Notes: generated from the letters alone by a model not told the origin. A DNA stretch of 64,000 nucleotides from Hippasteria phrygiana (GCA_037893225.1 JAZGUH010000183.1:310001-374000); one strand, 5' to 3'. Positions 1 through 14,400 are shown, counted from the first letter of the stretch. A program made the numbers and translations.

Positions 1-77
1 TGTACATGTTACCGTCTATTTATTGCTCCATGCATGTCAAATTCCCTGGGGTATGGACTTGCTTTACTCATTCATAA
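1..77 (+). repeat. Partial monomer at left edge
   Basis: The window opens inside a unit at about monomer position 156, with TGTACATGTTACCG (c or d core) and an H tail, and reaches the unit-end TAA at 75-77. The array therefore continues to the left of the window. Whether the core is c or d cannot be told because the deciding base (position 147) is cut off. Confidence 0.95.
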
Positions 78-3000
78 TTGCATGAAATATCAACCAAATT
101 CAGTAATTTTGACATGTATGGATAGCTTAGATCTGGCGCTACATGTTGCAATTATCGGCGGCTTCTTAGAGTTAACACTTGTGGAGAAAATTCAAACCTC
201 GCAATGTTTATTTTCTTCCCGGCCACCATCTGTGTGCAGATTACCTTTTATTTATTGCTCCATGCCTGTCAAATTCCCTGGGGTATGGACTTGCTTTACT
301 CATTCATAATTGCTTGAAATATCAACCAAATTCAGTAATTTTGACATGTATGGATAGCTTAGATCTGGCGCTACATGTTGCAATTATCGGCGGCTTCTTA
401 GAGTTAAAACTTGTGGAGAAAATTCAAACCTCGCAATGTTTATTTTCTTCCTGGCCACCATCTGTGTGCAGATTACCGCCTATTTATTGCTCCATGCATG
501 TCAAATTCCCTGGGGTATGGACTTGCTTTACTCATTCATAATTGCATGAAATATCAACCAAATTCAGTAATTTTGACATGTATGGATAGCTTAGATCTGG
601 CGCTACATGTTGCAATTATCGACGGCTTCTTAGAGTTAAAACTTGTGGAGAAAATTCAAACCTCGCAATGTTTATTTTCTTTCCGGCAAACATCTGTGTG
701 CATGTTACCGTCTATTTATTGCTCCATGCATGTCAAATTCCCTGGGGTATGGACTTGCTTTACTCATTCATAATTGCATGAAATATCAACCAAATTCAGT
801 AATTTTGACATGTATGGATAGCTTAGATCTGGCGCTACATGTTGCAATTATCGGCGGCTTCTTAGAGTTAACACTTGTGGAGAAAATTCAATCCTCGCAA
901 TGTTTATTTTCTTCCCGGCCACCATCTGTGTGCAGATTACCTTTTATTTATTGCTCCATGCCTGTCAAATTCCCTGGGGTATGGACTTGCTTTACTCATT
1001 CATAATTGCATGAAATATCAACCAAATGCAGTATTTTTGACATGTATGGATAGCTTAGATGTGGCGCTACATGTTGCAATTATCGGCGGCTTCTTAGAGT
1101 TAACACTTGTGGAGAAAATTCAAACCTCGCAATGTTTATTTTCTTCCCGGCCACTATCTGTGTGCAGATTACCTTTAATTTATTGCTCCATGCATGTCAA
1201 ATTCCCTGGGGTATGGACTTGCTTTACTCATTCATAATTGCATGAAATATCAACCAAATTCAGTAATTTTGACATGTATGGATAGCTTAGATCTGGCGCT
1301 ACATGTTGCAATTATCGGCGGCTTCTTAGAGTTAAAACTTGTGGAGAAAATTCAAACCTCGCAATGTTTATTTTCTTCCCGGCCACCATCTGTGTGCAGA
1401 TTACCTTTTATTTATTGCTCCATGCATGTCAAATTCCCTGGGGTATGGACTTGCTTTACTCATTCATAATTGCATGAAATATCAACCAAATTCAGTAATT
1501 TTGACATGTATGGATAGCTTAGATCTGGCGCTACATGTTGCAATTATCGGCGGCTTCTTAGAGTTAACATTTGTGGAGAAAAGTCAAACCTCGCAATGTT
1601 TATTTTCTTCCCGGCCACCATCTGTGTGCAGATTACCTTTTATTTATTGCTCCATGCCTGTCAAATTCCCTGGGGTATGGACTTGCTTTACTCATTCATA
1701 ATTGCATGAAATATCAACCAAATTCAGTAATTTTGACATGTATGGATAGCTTAGATCTGGCGCTACATGTTGCAATTATCGACGGCTTCTTAGAGTTAAA
1801 ACTTGTGGAGAAAATTCAAACCTCGCAATGTTTATTTTCTTTCCGGCAAACATCTGTGTACATGTTACCGTCTATTTATTGCTCCATGCATGTCAAATTC
1901 CCTGGGGTATGGACTTGCTTTACTCATTCATAATTGCATGAAATATCAACCAAATTCAGTAATTTTGACATGTATGGATAGCTTAGATCTGGCGCTACAT
2001 GTTGCAATTATCGACGGCTTCTTAGAGTTAAAACTTGTGGAGAAAATTCAAACCTCGCAATGTTTATTTTCTTTCCGGCAAACATCTGTGTACATGTTAC
2101 CGTCTATTTATTGCTCCATGCATGTCAAATTCCCTGGGGTATGGACTTGCTTTACTCATTCATAATTGCATGAAATATCAACCAAATTCAGTAATTTTGA
2201 CATGTATGGATAGCTTAGATCTGGCGCTACATGTTGCAATTATCGGCGGCTTCTTAGAGTTAACATTTGTGGAGAAAATTCAAACCTCGCAATGTTTATT
2301 TTCTTCCCGGCCACCATCTGTGTGCAGATTACCTTTTATTTATTGCTCCATGCCTGTCAAATTCCCTGGGGTATGGACTTGCTTTACTCATTCATAATTG
2401 CATGAAATATCAACCAAATTCAGTAATTTCGACATGTATGGATAGCTTAGATCTGGCGCTACATGTTGCAATTATCGACGGCTTCTTAGAGTTAAAACTT
2501 GTGGAGAAAATTCAAACCTCGCAATGTTTATTTTCTTTCCGGCAAACATCTGTGTACATGTTACCGTCTATTTATTGCTCCATGCATGTCAAATTCCCTG
2601 GGGTATGGACTTGCTTTACTCATTCATAATTGCATGAAATATCAACCAAATTCAGTAATTTTGACATGTATGGATAGCTTAGATCTGGCGCTACATGTTG
2701 CAATTATCGGCGGCTTCTTAGAGTTAACACTTGTGGAGAAAATTCAAACCTCGCAATGTTTATTTTCTTCCCGGCCACCATCTGTGTGCAGATTACCTTT
2801 TATGTATTGCTCCATGCCTGTCAAATTCCCTGGGGTATGGACTTGCTTTACTCATTCATAATTGCATGAAATATCAACCAAATTCAGTAATTTTGACATG
2901 TATGGATAGCTTAGATCTGGCGCTACATGTTGCAATTATCGGCGGCTTCTTAGAGTTAAAACTTGTGGAGAAAATTCAAACCTCGCAATGTTTATTTTCT

Positions 3001-4717
3001 TTCCGGCAAACATCTGTGTACATGTTACCGTCTATTTATTGCTCCATGCATGTCAAATTCCCTGGGGTATGGACTTGCTTTACTCATTCATAATTGCATG
3101 AAATATCAACCAAATTCAGTAATTTTGACATGTATGGATAGCTTAGATCTGGCGCTACATGTTGCAATTATCGGCGGCTTCTTAGAGTTAACACTTGTGG
3201 AGAAAATTCAAACCTCGCAATGTTTATTTTCTTCCCGGCCACCATCTGTGTGCAGATTACCTTTTATTTATTGCTCCATGCCTGTCAAATTCCCTGGGGT
3301 ATGGACTTGCTTTACTCATTCATAATTGCTTGAAATATCAACCAAATTCAGTAATTTTGACATGTATGGATAGCTTAGATCTGGCGCTACATGTTGCAAT
3401 TATCGGCGGCTTCTTAGAGTTAAAACTTGTGGAGAAAATTCAAACCTCGCAATGTTTATTTTCTTCCTGGCCACCATCTGTGTGCAGATTACCGCCTATT
3501 TATTGCTCCATGCATGTCAAATTCCCTGGGGTATGGACTTGCTTTACTCATTCATAATTGCATGAAATATCAACCAAATTCAGTAATTTTGACATGTATG
3601 GATAGCTTAGATCTGGCGCTACATGTTGCAATTATCGGCGGCTTCTTAGAGTTAACATTTGTGGAGAAAATTCAAACCTCGCAATGTTTATTTTCTTTCC
3701 GGCCACCATCTGTGTGCAGATTACCTTTTATTTATTGCTCCATGCCTGTCAAATTCCCTGGGGTATGGACTTGCTTTACTCATTCATAATTGCATGAAAT
3801 ATCAACCAAATTCAGTAATTTTGACATGTATGGATAGCTTAGATCTGGCGCTACATGTTGCAATTATCGACGGCTTCTTAGAGTTAAAACTTGTGGAGAA
3901 AATTCAAACCTCGCAATGTTTATTTTCTTTCCGGCAAACATCTGTGTACATGTTACCGTCTATTTATTGCTCCATGCATGTCAAATTCCCTGGGGTATGG
4001 ACTTGCTTTACTCATTCATAATTGCATGAAATATCAACCAAATTCAGTAATTTTGACATGTATGGATAGCTTAGATCTGGCGCTACATGTTGCAATTATC
4101 GGCGGCTTCTTAGAGTTAACATTTGTGGAGAAAATTCAAACCTCGCAATGTTTATTTTCTTCCCGGCCACCATCTGTGTGCAGATTACCTTTTATTTATT
4201 GCTCCATGCCTGTCAAATTCCCTGGGGTATGGACTTGCTTTACTCATTCATAATTGCATGAAATATCAACCAAATTCAGTAATTTTGACATGTATGGATA
4301 GCTTAGATCTGGCGCTACATGTTGCAATTATCGACGGCTTCTTAGAGTTAAAACTTGTGGAGAAAATTCAAACCTCGCAATGTTTATTTTCTTTCCGGCA
4401 AACATCTGTGTACATGTTACCGTCTATTTATTGCTCCATGCATGTCAAATTCCCTGGGGTATGGACTTGCTTTACTCATTCATAATTGCATGAAATATCA
4501 ACCAAATTCAGTAATTTTGACATGTATGGATAGCTTAGATCTGGCGCTACATGTTGCAATTATCGGCGGCTTCTTAGAGTTAACACTTGTGGAGAAAATT
4601 CAAACCTCGCAATGTTTATTTTCTTCCCGGCCACCATCTGTGTGCAGATTACCTTTTATTTATTGCTCCATGCCTGTCAAATTCCCTGGGGTATGGACTT
4701 GCTTTACTCATTCATAA
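1..4717 (+). repeat. Block I: a/c-rich higher-order region
   Basis: Twenty complete units: 11 a, 7 c, 2 b, no d or e. The main theme is a 464-bp dimer of G-F-a-P or G-T-a-P followed by D-K-c-H (for example 1470-1933, 2166-2629, 3558-4021, 4022-4485). Two units have C to T at position 5, giving GCTTG instead of GCATG at the unit start (310-541 and 3326-3557). The unit at 1006-1237 is unusually diverged, with changes at several sites that are otherwise constant. Confidence 0.85.
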
Positions 4718-5645
4718 TTGCATGAAATATCAACCAAATTCAGTAATTTTGACATGTATGGATAGCTTAGATCTGGCGCTACATGTTGCAATTATCGGCG
4801 GCTTCTTAGAGTTAAAACTTGTGGAGAAAATTCAAACCTCGCAATGTTTATTTTCTTCCTGGCCACCATCTGTGTGCAGATTACCGCCTATTTATTGCTC
4901 CATGCCTGTCAAAATCCCTGGGGTATGGACTTGCTTTACTCATTCATAATTGCATGAAATATCAACCAAATTCAGTAATTTTGACATGTATGGATAGCTT
5001 AGATCTGGCGCTACATGTTGCAATTATCGGCGGCTTCTTAGAGTTAAAACTTGTGGAGAAAATTCAAACCTCGCAATGTTTATTTTCTTTCCGGCCAACA
5101 TCTGTGTACATGTTACCGTCTATTTATTGCTCCATGCCTGTCAAAATCCCTGGGGTATGGACTTGCTTTACTCATTCATAATTGCATGAAATATCAACCA
5201 AATTCAGTAATTTTGACATGTATGGATAGCTTAGATCTGGCGCTACATGTTGCAATTATCGGCGGCTTCTTAGAGTTAAAACTTGTGGAGAAAATTCAAA
5301 CCTCGCAATGTTTATTTTCTTCCTGGCCACCATCTGTGTGCAGATTACCGCCTATTTATTGCTCCATGCCTGTCAAAATCCCTGGGGTATGGACTTGCTT
5401 TACTCATTCATAATTGCATGAAATATCAACCAAATTCAGTAATTTTGACATGTATGGATAGCTTAGATCTGGCGCTACATGTTGCAATTATCGGCGGCTT
5501 CTTAGAGTTAAAACTTGTGGAGAAAATTCAAACCTCGCAATGTTTATTTTCTTTCCGGCCAACATCTGTGTACATGTTACCGTCTATTTATTGCTCCATG
5601 CCTGTCAAAATCCCTGGGGTATGGACTTGCTTTACTCATTCATAA

Positions 5646-7036
5646 TTGCATGAAATATCAACCAAATTCAGTAATTTTGACATGTATGGATAGCTTAGAT
5701 CTGGCGCTACATGTTGCAATTATCGGCGGCTTCTTAGAGTTAAAACTTGTGGAGAAAATTCAAACCTCGCAATGTTTATTTTCTTTCCGGCCAACATCTG
5801 TGTGCATATTACCTTCTATTTATTGCTCCATGCATGTCAAATTCCCTGGGGTATGGACTTGCTTTACTCATTCATAATTGCATGAAATATCAACCAAATT
5901 CAGTAATGTTGACATGTATGGATAGCTTAGATCTGGCGCTACATGTTGCAATTATCGGCGGCTTCTTAGAGTTAACACTTGTGGAGAAAATTCAAACCTC
6001 GCAATGTTTATTTTCTTCCTGGCCACCATCTGTGTGCAGATTACCGCCTATTTATTGCTCCATGCCTGTCAAAATCCCTAGGGTATGGACTTGCTTTACT
6101 CATTCATAATTGCATGAAATATCAACCAAATTCAGTAATTTTGACATGTATGGATAGCTTAGATCTGGCGCTACATGTTGCAATTATCGGCGGCTTCTTA
6201 GAGTTAAAACTTGTGGAGAAAATTCAAACCTCGCAATGTTTATTTTCTTTCCGGCCAACATCTGTGTGCATATTACCTTCTATTTATTGCTCCATGCATG
6301 TCAAATTCCCTACGGTATGACTTGCTTTACTCATTCATAATTGCATGAAATATCAACCAAATTCAGTAATTTTGACATGTATGGATAGCTTAGATCTGGC
6401 GCTACATGTTGCAATTATCGGCGGCTTCTTAGAGTTAAAACTTGTGGAGAAAATTCAAACATCGCAATGTTTATTTTCTTTCCGGCCAACATCTGTGTGC
6501 ATATTACCTTCTATTTATTGCTCCATGCCTGTCAAATTCCCTAGGCTATGACTTGCTTTACTCATTCATAATTGCATGAAATATCAACCAAATTCAGTAA
6601 TTTTGACATGTATGGATAGCTTAGATCTGGCGCTACATGTTGCAATTATCGGCGGCTTCTAAAGAGTTAACATTTGTGGAGAAAATTCAAACCTCGCAAT
6701 GTTTATTTTCTTCCCGGCCACCATCTGTGTGCAGATTACCTTTTATTTATTGCTCCATGCCTGTCAAATTCCCTGGGGTATGGACTTGCTTTACTCATTC
6801 ATAATTGCATGAAATATCAACCAAATTCAGTAATTTTGACATGTATGGATAGCTTAGATCTGGCGCTACATGTTGCAATTATCGACGGCTTCTTAGAGTT
6901 AAAACTTGTGGAGAAAATTCAAACCTCGCAATGTTTATTTTCTTCCCGGCCACCATCTGTGTGCAGATTACCTTTTATTTATTGCTCCATGCATGTCAAA
7001 TTCCCTGGGGTATGGACTTGCTTTACTCATTCATAA
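5646..7036 (+). repeat. 1391-bp tandem duplication, copy 1
   Basis: Six units (e-H, G-T-b-I, e, e, x, D-K-a-H) repeated immediately at 7037-8427. Private mutations are shared exactly 1391 bp apart: G for T at 5908 and 7299 (AATGTTGAC), A for C at 6461 and 7852 (AAACATCGC), and CCCTAGGGTATGG in both G-T-b units. The same unit order without these mutations exists elsewhere, so the duplication is younger than the cassette itself. Confidence 0.93.
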
Positions 7037-8427
7037 TTGCATGAAATATCAACCAAATTCAGTAATTTTGACATGTATGGATAGCTTAGATCTGGCGCTA
7101 CATGTTGCAATTATCGGCGGCTTCTTAGAGTTAAAACTTGTGGAGAAAATTCAAACCTCGCAATGTTTATTTTCTTTCCGGCCAACATCTGTGTGCATAT
7201 TACCTTCTATTTATTGCTCCATGCATGTCAAATTCCCTGGGGTATGGACTTGCTTTACTCATTCATAATTGCATGAAATATCAACCAAATTCAGTAATGT
7301 TGACATGTATGGATAGCTTAGATCTGGCGCTACATGTTGCAATTATCGGCGGCTTCTTAGAGTTAACACTTGTGGAGAAAATTCAAACCTCGCAATGTTT
7401 ATTTTCTTCCTGGCCACCATCTGTGTGCAGATTACCGCCTATTTATTGCTCCATGCCTGTCAAAATCCCTAGGGTATGGACTTGCTTTACTCATTCATAA
7501 TTGCATGAAATATCAACCAAATTCAGTAATTTTGACATGTATGGATAGCTTAGATCTGGCGCTACATGTTGCAATTATCGGCGGCTTCTTAGAGTTAAAA
7601 CTTGTGGAGAAAATTCAAACCTCGCAATGTTTATTTTCTTTCCGGCCAACATCTGTGTGCATATTACCTTCTATTTATTGCTCCATGCATGTCAAATTCC
7701 CTACGGTATGACTTGCTTTACTCATTCATAATTGCATGAAATATCAACCAAATTCAGTAATTTTGACATGTATGGATAGCTTAGATCTGGCGCTACATGT
7801 TGCAATTATCGGCGGCTTCTTAGAGTTAAAACTTGTGGAGAAAATTCAAACATCGCAATGTTTATTTTCTTTCCGGCCAACATCTGTGTGCATATTACCT
7901 TCTATTTATTGCTCCATGCCTGTCAAATTCCCTAGGCTATGACTTGCTTTACTCATTCATAATTGCATGAAATATCAACCAAATTCAGTAATTTTGACAT
8001 GTATGGATAGCTTAGATCTGGCGCTACATGTTGCAATTATCGGCGGCTTCTAAAGAGTTAACATTTGTGGAGAAAATTCAAACCTCGCAATGTTTATTTT
8101 CTTCCCGGCCACCATCTGTGTGCAGATTACCTTTTATTTATTGCTCCATGCCTGTCAAATTCCCTGGGGTATGGACTTGCTTTACTCATTCATAATTGCA
8201 TGAAATATCAACCAAATTCAGTAATTTTGACATGTATGGATAGCTTAGATCTGGCGCTACATGTTGCAATTATCGACGGCTTCTTAGAGTTAAAACTTGT
8301 GGAGAAAATTCAAACCTCGCAATGTTTATTTTCTTCCCGGCCACCATCTGTGTGCAGATTACCTTTTATTTATTGCTCCATGCATGTCAAATTCCCTGGG
8401 GTATGGACTTGCTTTACTCATTCATAA
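7037..8427 (+). repeat. 1391-bp tandem duplication, copy 2
   Basis: Second copy of 5646-7036, with the same six units and the same private mutations. It is followed by G-F-a-P (8428-8659), the unit that also follows the x, D-K-a-H pair at 11672, 30462 and 42757, so the right end is the ancestral continuation. Confidence 0.93.
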
Positions 8428-10745
8428 TTGCATGAAATATCAACCAAATTCAGTAATTTTGACATGTATGGATAGCTTAGATCTGGCGCTACATGTTGCA
8501 ATTATCGGCGGCTTCTTAGAGTTAACATTTGTGGAGAAAATTCAAACCTCGCAATGTTTATTTTCTTCCCGGCCACCATCTGTGTGCAGATTACCTTTTA
8601 TTTATTGCTCCATGCCTGTCAAATTCCCTGGGGTATGGACTTGCTTTACTCATTCATAATTGCATGAAATATCAACCAAATTCAGTAATTTTGACATGTA
8701 TGGATAGCTTAGATCTGGCGCTACATGTTGCAATTATCGGCGGCTTCTTAGAGTTAAAACTTGTGGAGAAAATTCAAACCTCGCAATGTTTATTTTCTTT
8801 CCGGCCAACATCTGTGTGCATATTACCTTCTATTTATTGCTCCATGCATGTCAAATTCCCTGGGGTATGACTTGCTTTACTCATTCATAATTGCATGAAA
8901 TATCAACCAAATTCAGTAATTTTGACATGTATGGATAGCTTAGATCTGGCGCTACATGTTGCAATTATCGGCGGCTTCTTAGAGTTAAAACTTGTGGAGA
9001 AAATTCAAACCTCGCAATGTTTATTTTCTTTCCGGCAAACATCTGTGTACATGTTACCGTCTATTTATTGCTCCATGCATGTCAAATTCCCTGGGGTATG
9101 GACTTGCTTTACTCATTCATAATTGCATGAAATATCAACCAAATTCAGTAATTTTGACATGTATGGATAGCTTAGATCTGGCGCTACATGTTGCAATTAT
9201 CGGCGGCTTCTTAGAGTTAACACTTGTGGAGAAAATTCAAACCTCGCAATGTTTATTTTCTTCCCGGCCACCATCTGTGTGCAGATTATCTTGTATTTAT
9301 TGCTCCATGCCTGTCAAATTCCCTGGGGTATGGACTTGCTTTACTCATTCATAATTGCATGAAATATCAACCAAATTCAGTAATTTTGACATGTATGGAT
9401 AGCTTAGATCTGGCGCTACATGTTGCAATTATCGGCGGCTTCTTAGAGTTAAAACTTGTGGAGAAAATTCAAACCTCGCAATGTTTATTTTCTTCCTGGC
9501 CACCATCTGTGTGCAGATTACCGCCTATTTATTGCTCCATGCCTGTCAAAATCCCTGGGGTATGGACTTGCTTTACTCATTCATAATTGCATGAAATATC
9601 AACCAAATTCAGTAATTTTGACATGTATGGATAGCTTAGATCTGGCGCTACATGTTGCAATTATCGGCGGCTTCTTAGAGTTAAAACTTGTGGAGAAAAT
9701 TCAAACCTCGCAATGTTTATTTTCTTCCTGGCCACCATCTGTGTGCAGATTACCGCCTATTTATTGCTCCATGCCTGTCAAAATCCCTGGGGTATGGACT
9801 TGCTTTACTCATTCATAATTGCATGAAATATCAACCAAATTCAGTAATTTTGACATGTATGGATAGCTTAGATCTGGCGCTACATGTTGCAATTATCGGC
9901 GGCTTCTTAGAGTTAAAACTTGTGGAGAAAATTCAAACCTCGCAATGTTTATTTTCTTTCCGGCCAACATCTGTGTACATGTTACCGTCTATTTATTGCT
10001 CCATGCCTGTCAAAATCCCTGGGGTATGGACTTGCTTTACTCATTCATAATTGCATGAAATATCAACCAAATTCAGTAATTTTGACATGTATGGATAGCT
10101 TAGATCTGGCGCTACATGTTGCAATTATCGGCGGCTTCTTAGAGTTAAAACTTGTGGAGAAAATTCAAACCTCGCAATGTTTATTTTCTTTCCGGCCAAC
10201 ATCTGTGTGCATATTACCTTCTATTTATTGCTCCATGCATGTCAAATTCCCTGGGGTATGACTTGCTTTACTCATTCATAATTGCATGAAATATCAACCA
10301 AATTCAGTAATTTTGACATGTATGGATAGCTTAGATCTGGCGCTACATGTTGCAATTATCGGCGGCTTCTTAGAGTTAAAACTTGTGGAGAAAATTCAAA
10401 CCTCGCAATGTTTATTTTCTTTCCGGCCAACATCTGTGTACATGTTACCGTCTATTTATTGCTCCATGCATGTCAAATTCCCTGGGGTATGGACTTGCTT
10501 TACTCATTCATAATTGCATGAAATATCAACCAAATTCAGTAATTTTGACATGTATGGATAGCTTAGATCTGGCGCTACATGTTGCAATTATCGGCGGCTT
10601 CTTAGAGTTAACACTTGTGGAGAAAATTCAAACCTCGCAATGTTTATTTTCTTCCTGGCCACCATCTGTGTGCAGATTACCGCCTATTTATTGCTCCATG
10701 CCTGTCAAAATCCCTGGGGTATGGACTTGCTTTACTCATTCATAA

Positions 10746-10976
10746 TTGCATGAAATATCAACCAAATTCAGTAATTTTGACATGTATGGATAGCTTAGAT
10801 CTGGCGCTACATGTTGCAATTATCGGCGGCTTCTTAGAGTTAAAACTTGTGGAGAAAATTCAAACCTCGCAATGTTTATTTTCTTTCCGGCCAACATCTG
10901 TGTGCATATTACCTTCTATTTATTGCTCCATGCATGTCAAATTCCCTACGGTATGACTTGCTTTACTCATTCATAA
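10746..10976 (+). repeat. Representative 231-bp class e monomer
   Basis: Class e (23 units) has T141, A149, GCATA at 159-163 and TTC at 169-171. All e units except 5646-5877 and 7037-7268 lack one base near positions 210-211, so GTATGG becomes GTATGA and the unit is 231 bp. This copy also carries TACGG in place of TGGGG just before. Class e is confined to the ends of b/d/e blocks and to 44150-48788, and is absent from 11441-26058 and from 48789 to the right edge. Confidence 0.9.
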
Positions 10977-11207
10977 TTGCATGAAATATCAACCAAATTC
11001 AGTAATTTTGACATGTATGGATAGCTTAGATCTGGCGCTACATGTTGCAATTATCGGCGGCTTCTTAGAGTTAAAACTTGTGGAGAAAATTCAAACCTCG
11101 CAATGTTTATTTTCTTTCCGGCCAACATCTGTGTGCATATTACCTTCTATTTATTGCTCCATGCCTGTCAAATTCCCTAGGCTATGACTTGCTTTACTCA
11201 TTCATAA

Positions 11208-11440
11208 TTGCATGAAATATCAACCAAATTCAGTAATTTTGACATGTATGGATAGCTTAGATCTGGCGCTACATGTTGCAATTATCGGCGGCTTCTAAAG
11301 AGTTAACATTTGTGGAGAAAATTCAAACCTCGCAATGTTTATTTTCTTCCCGGCCACCATCTGTGTGCAGATTACCTTTTATTTATTGCTCCATGCCTGT
11401 CAAATTCCCTGGGGTATGGACTTGCTTTACTCATTCATAA
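11208..11440 (+). repeat. Representative 233-bp 'x' monomer with +1 insertion
   Basis: Nine units carry CTTCTAAAGAG instead of CTTCTTAGAG around positions 85-94, one base longer. They keep C99/T101, so they derive from the G-F-a-P type. Locations: 6572-6804, 7963-8195, 11208-11440, 28840-29071, 29998-30230, 42293-42525, 44381-44613, 44846-45078 and 46470-46702. Six follow two 231-bp e units directly. The copy at 28840-29071 also has a -1 change, so it is again 232 bp. Confidence 0.92.
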
Positions 11441-14400
11441 TTGCATGAAATATCAACCAAATTCAGTAATTTTGACATGTATGGATAGCTTAGATCTGGC
11501 GCTACATGTTGCAATTATCGACGGCTTCTTAGAGTTAAAACTTGTGGAGAAAATTCAAACCTCGCAATGTTTATTTTCTTCCCGGCCACCATCTGTGTGC
11601 AGATTACCTTTTATTTATTGCTCCATGCATGTCAAATTCCCTGGGGTATGGACTTGCTTTACTCATTCATAATTGCATGAAATATCAACCAAATTCAGTA
11701 ATTTTGACATGTATGGATAGCTTAGATCTGGCGCTACATGTTGCAATTATCGGCGGCTTCTTAGAGTTAACATTTGTGGAGAAAATTCAAACCTCGCAAT
11801 GTTTATTTTCTTCCCGGCCACCATCTGTGTGCAGATTACCTTTTATTTATTGCTCCATGCCTGTCAAATTCCCTGGGGTATGGACTTGCTTTACTCATTC
11901 ATAATTGCATGAAATATCAACCAAATTCAGTAATTTTGACATGTATGGATAGCTTAGATCTGGCGCTACATGTTGCAATTATCGACGGCTTCTTAGAGTT
12001 AAAACTTGTGGAGAAAATTCAAACCTCGCAATGTTTATTTTCTTCCCGGCCACCATCTGTGTGCAGATTACCTTTTATTTATTGCTCCATGCATGTCAAA
12101 TTCCCTGGGGTATGGACTTGCTTTACTCATTCATAATTGCATGAAATATCAACCAAATTCAGTAATTTTGACATGTATGGATAGCTTAGATCTGGCGCTA
12201 CATGTTGCAATTATCGGCGGCTTCTTAGAGTTAACATTTGTGGAGAAAATTCAAACCTCGCAATGTTTATTTTCTTCCCGGCCACCATCTGTGTGCAGAT
12301 TACCTTTTATTTATTGCTCCATGCCTGTCAAATTCCCTGGGGTATGGACTTGCTTTACTCATTCATAATTGCATGAAATATCAACCAAATTCAGTAATTT
12401 TGACATGTATGGATAGCTTAGATCTGGCGCTACATGTTGCAATTATCGACGGCTTCTTAGAGTTAAAACTTGTGGAGAAAATTCAAACCTCGCAATGTTT
12501 ATTTTCTTTCCGGCAAACATCTGTGTACATGTTACCGTCTATTTATTGCTCCATGCATGTCAAATTCCCTGGGGTATGGACTTGCTTTACTCATTCATAA
12601 TTGCATGAAATATCAACCAAATTCAGTAATTTTGACATGTATGGATAGCTTAGATCTGGCGCTACATGTTGCAATTATCGGCGGCTTCTTAGAGTTAACA
12701 TTTGTGGAGAAAATTCAAACCTCGCAATGTTTATTTTCTTCCCGGCCACCATCTGTGTGCAGATTACCTTTTATTTATTGCTCCATGCCTGTCAAATTCC
12801 CTGGGGTATGGACTTGCTTTACTCATTCATAATTGCATGAAATATCAACCAAATTCAGTAATTTTGACATGTATGGATAGCTTAGATCTGGCGCTACATG
12901 TTGCAATTATCGACGGCTTCTTAGAGTTAAAACTTGTGGAGAAAATTCAAACCTCGCAATGTTTATTTTCTTTCCGGCAAACATCTGTGTACATGTTACC
13001 GTCTATTTATTGCTCCATGCATGTCAAATTCCCTGGGGTATGGACTTGCTTTACTCATTCATAATTGCATGAAATATCAACCAAATTCAGTAATTTTGAC
13101 ATGTATGGATAGCTTAGATCTGGCGCTACATGTTGCAATTATCGGCGGCTTCTTAGAGTTAACACTTGTGGAGAAAATTCAAACCTCGCAATGTTTATTT
13201 TCTTCCCGGCCACCATCTGTGTGCAGATTACCTTTTATGTATTGCTCCATGCCTGTCAAATTCCCTGGGGTATGGACTTGCTTTACTCATTCATAATTGC
13301 ATGAAATATCAACCAAATTCAGTAATTTTGACATGTATGGATAGCTTAGATCTGGCGCTACATGTTGCAATTATCGGCGGCTTCTTAGAGTTAAAACTTG
13401 TGGAGAAAATTCAAACCTCGCAATGTTTATTTTCTTCCTGGCCACCATCTGTGTGCAGATTACCGCCTATTTATTGCTCCATGCCTGTCAAAATCCCTGG
13501 GGTATGGACTTGCTTTACTCATTCATAATTGCATGAAATATCAACCAAATTCAGTAATTTTGACATGTATGGATAGCTTAGATCTGGCGCTACATGTTGC
13601 AATTATCGACGGCTTCTTAGAGTTAAAACTTGTGGAGAAAATTCAAACCTCGCAATGTTTATTTTCTTTCCGGCAAACATCTGTGTACATGTTACCGTCT
13701 ATTTATTGCTCCATGCATGTCAAATTCCCTGGGGTATGGACTTGCTTTACTCATTCATAATTGCATGAAATATCAACCAAATTCAGTAATTTTGACATGT
13801 ATGGATAGCTTAGATCTGGCGCTACATGTTGCAATTATCGGCGGCTTCTTAGAGTTAACACTTGTGGAGAAAATTCAAACCTCGCAATGTTTATTTTCTT
13901 CCCGGCCACCATCTGTTTGCAGATTACCTTTTATTTATTGCTCCATGCCTGTCAAATTCCCTGGGGTATGGACTTGCTTTACTCATTCATAATTGCATGA
14001 AATATCAACCAAATTCAGTAATTTTGACATGTATGGATAGCTTAGATCTGGCGCTACATGTTGCAATTATCGGCGGCTTCTTAGAGTTAAAACTTATGGA
14101 GAAAATTCAAACCTCGCAATGTTTATTTTCTTCCTGGCCACCATCTGTGTGCAGATTACCGCCTATTTATTGCTCCATGCATGTCAAATTCCCTGGGGTA
14201 TGGACTTGCTTTACTCATTCATAATTGCATGAAATATCAACCAAATTCAGTAATTTTGACATGTATGGATAGCTTAGATCTGGCGCTACATGTTGCAATT
14301 ATCGGCGGCTTCTTAGAGTTAACACTTGTGGAGAAAATTCAAACCTCGCAATGTTTATTTTCTTCCCGGCCACCATCTGTGTGCAGATTACCTTTTATTT

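Larger units (their letters stand above)
4718..11440 (+). repeat. Block II: b/d/e-rich higher-order region
   Basis: Twenty-nine units: 7 a, 7 b, 1 c, 4 d, 10 e. It opens with b-I and d-I units alternating (4718-5645), continues with the duplicated e-containing segment at 5646-8427, and ends in the boundary cassette 9819-11440. The class c unit at 8891-9122 and the a unit at 9123-9354, which has altered bases (TTATCTTGT) in its core, are islands of a/c material inside it. Confidence 0.85.
9819..11440 (+). repeat. Boundary cassette, copy at end of block II
   Basis: Seven units in the order d-I, e (-1), d-H, G-T-b-I, e (-1, TACGG), e (-1, TAGGCTATGA), x (+1). It is followed by D-K-a-H and G-F-a-P. 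The same order closes blocks IV and VI. Because the length changes do not cancel, the cassette shifts the array phase by -2 bp relative to a perfect 232-bp ladder. Confidence 0.9.
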
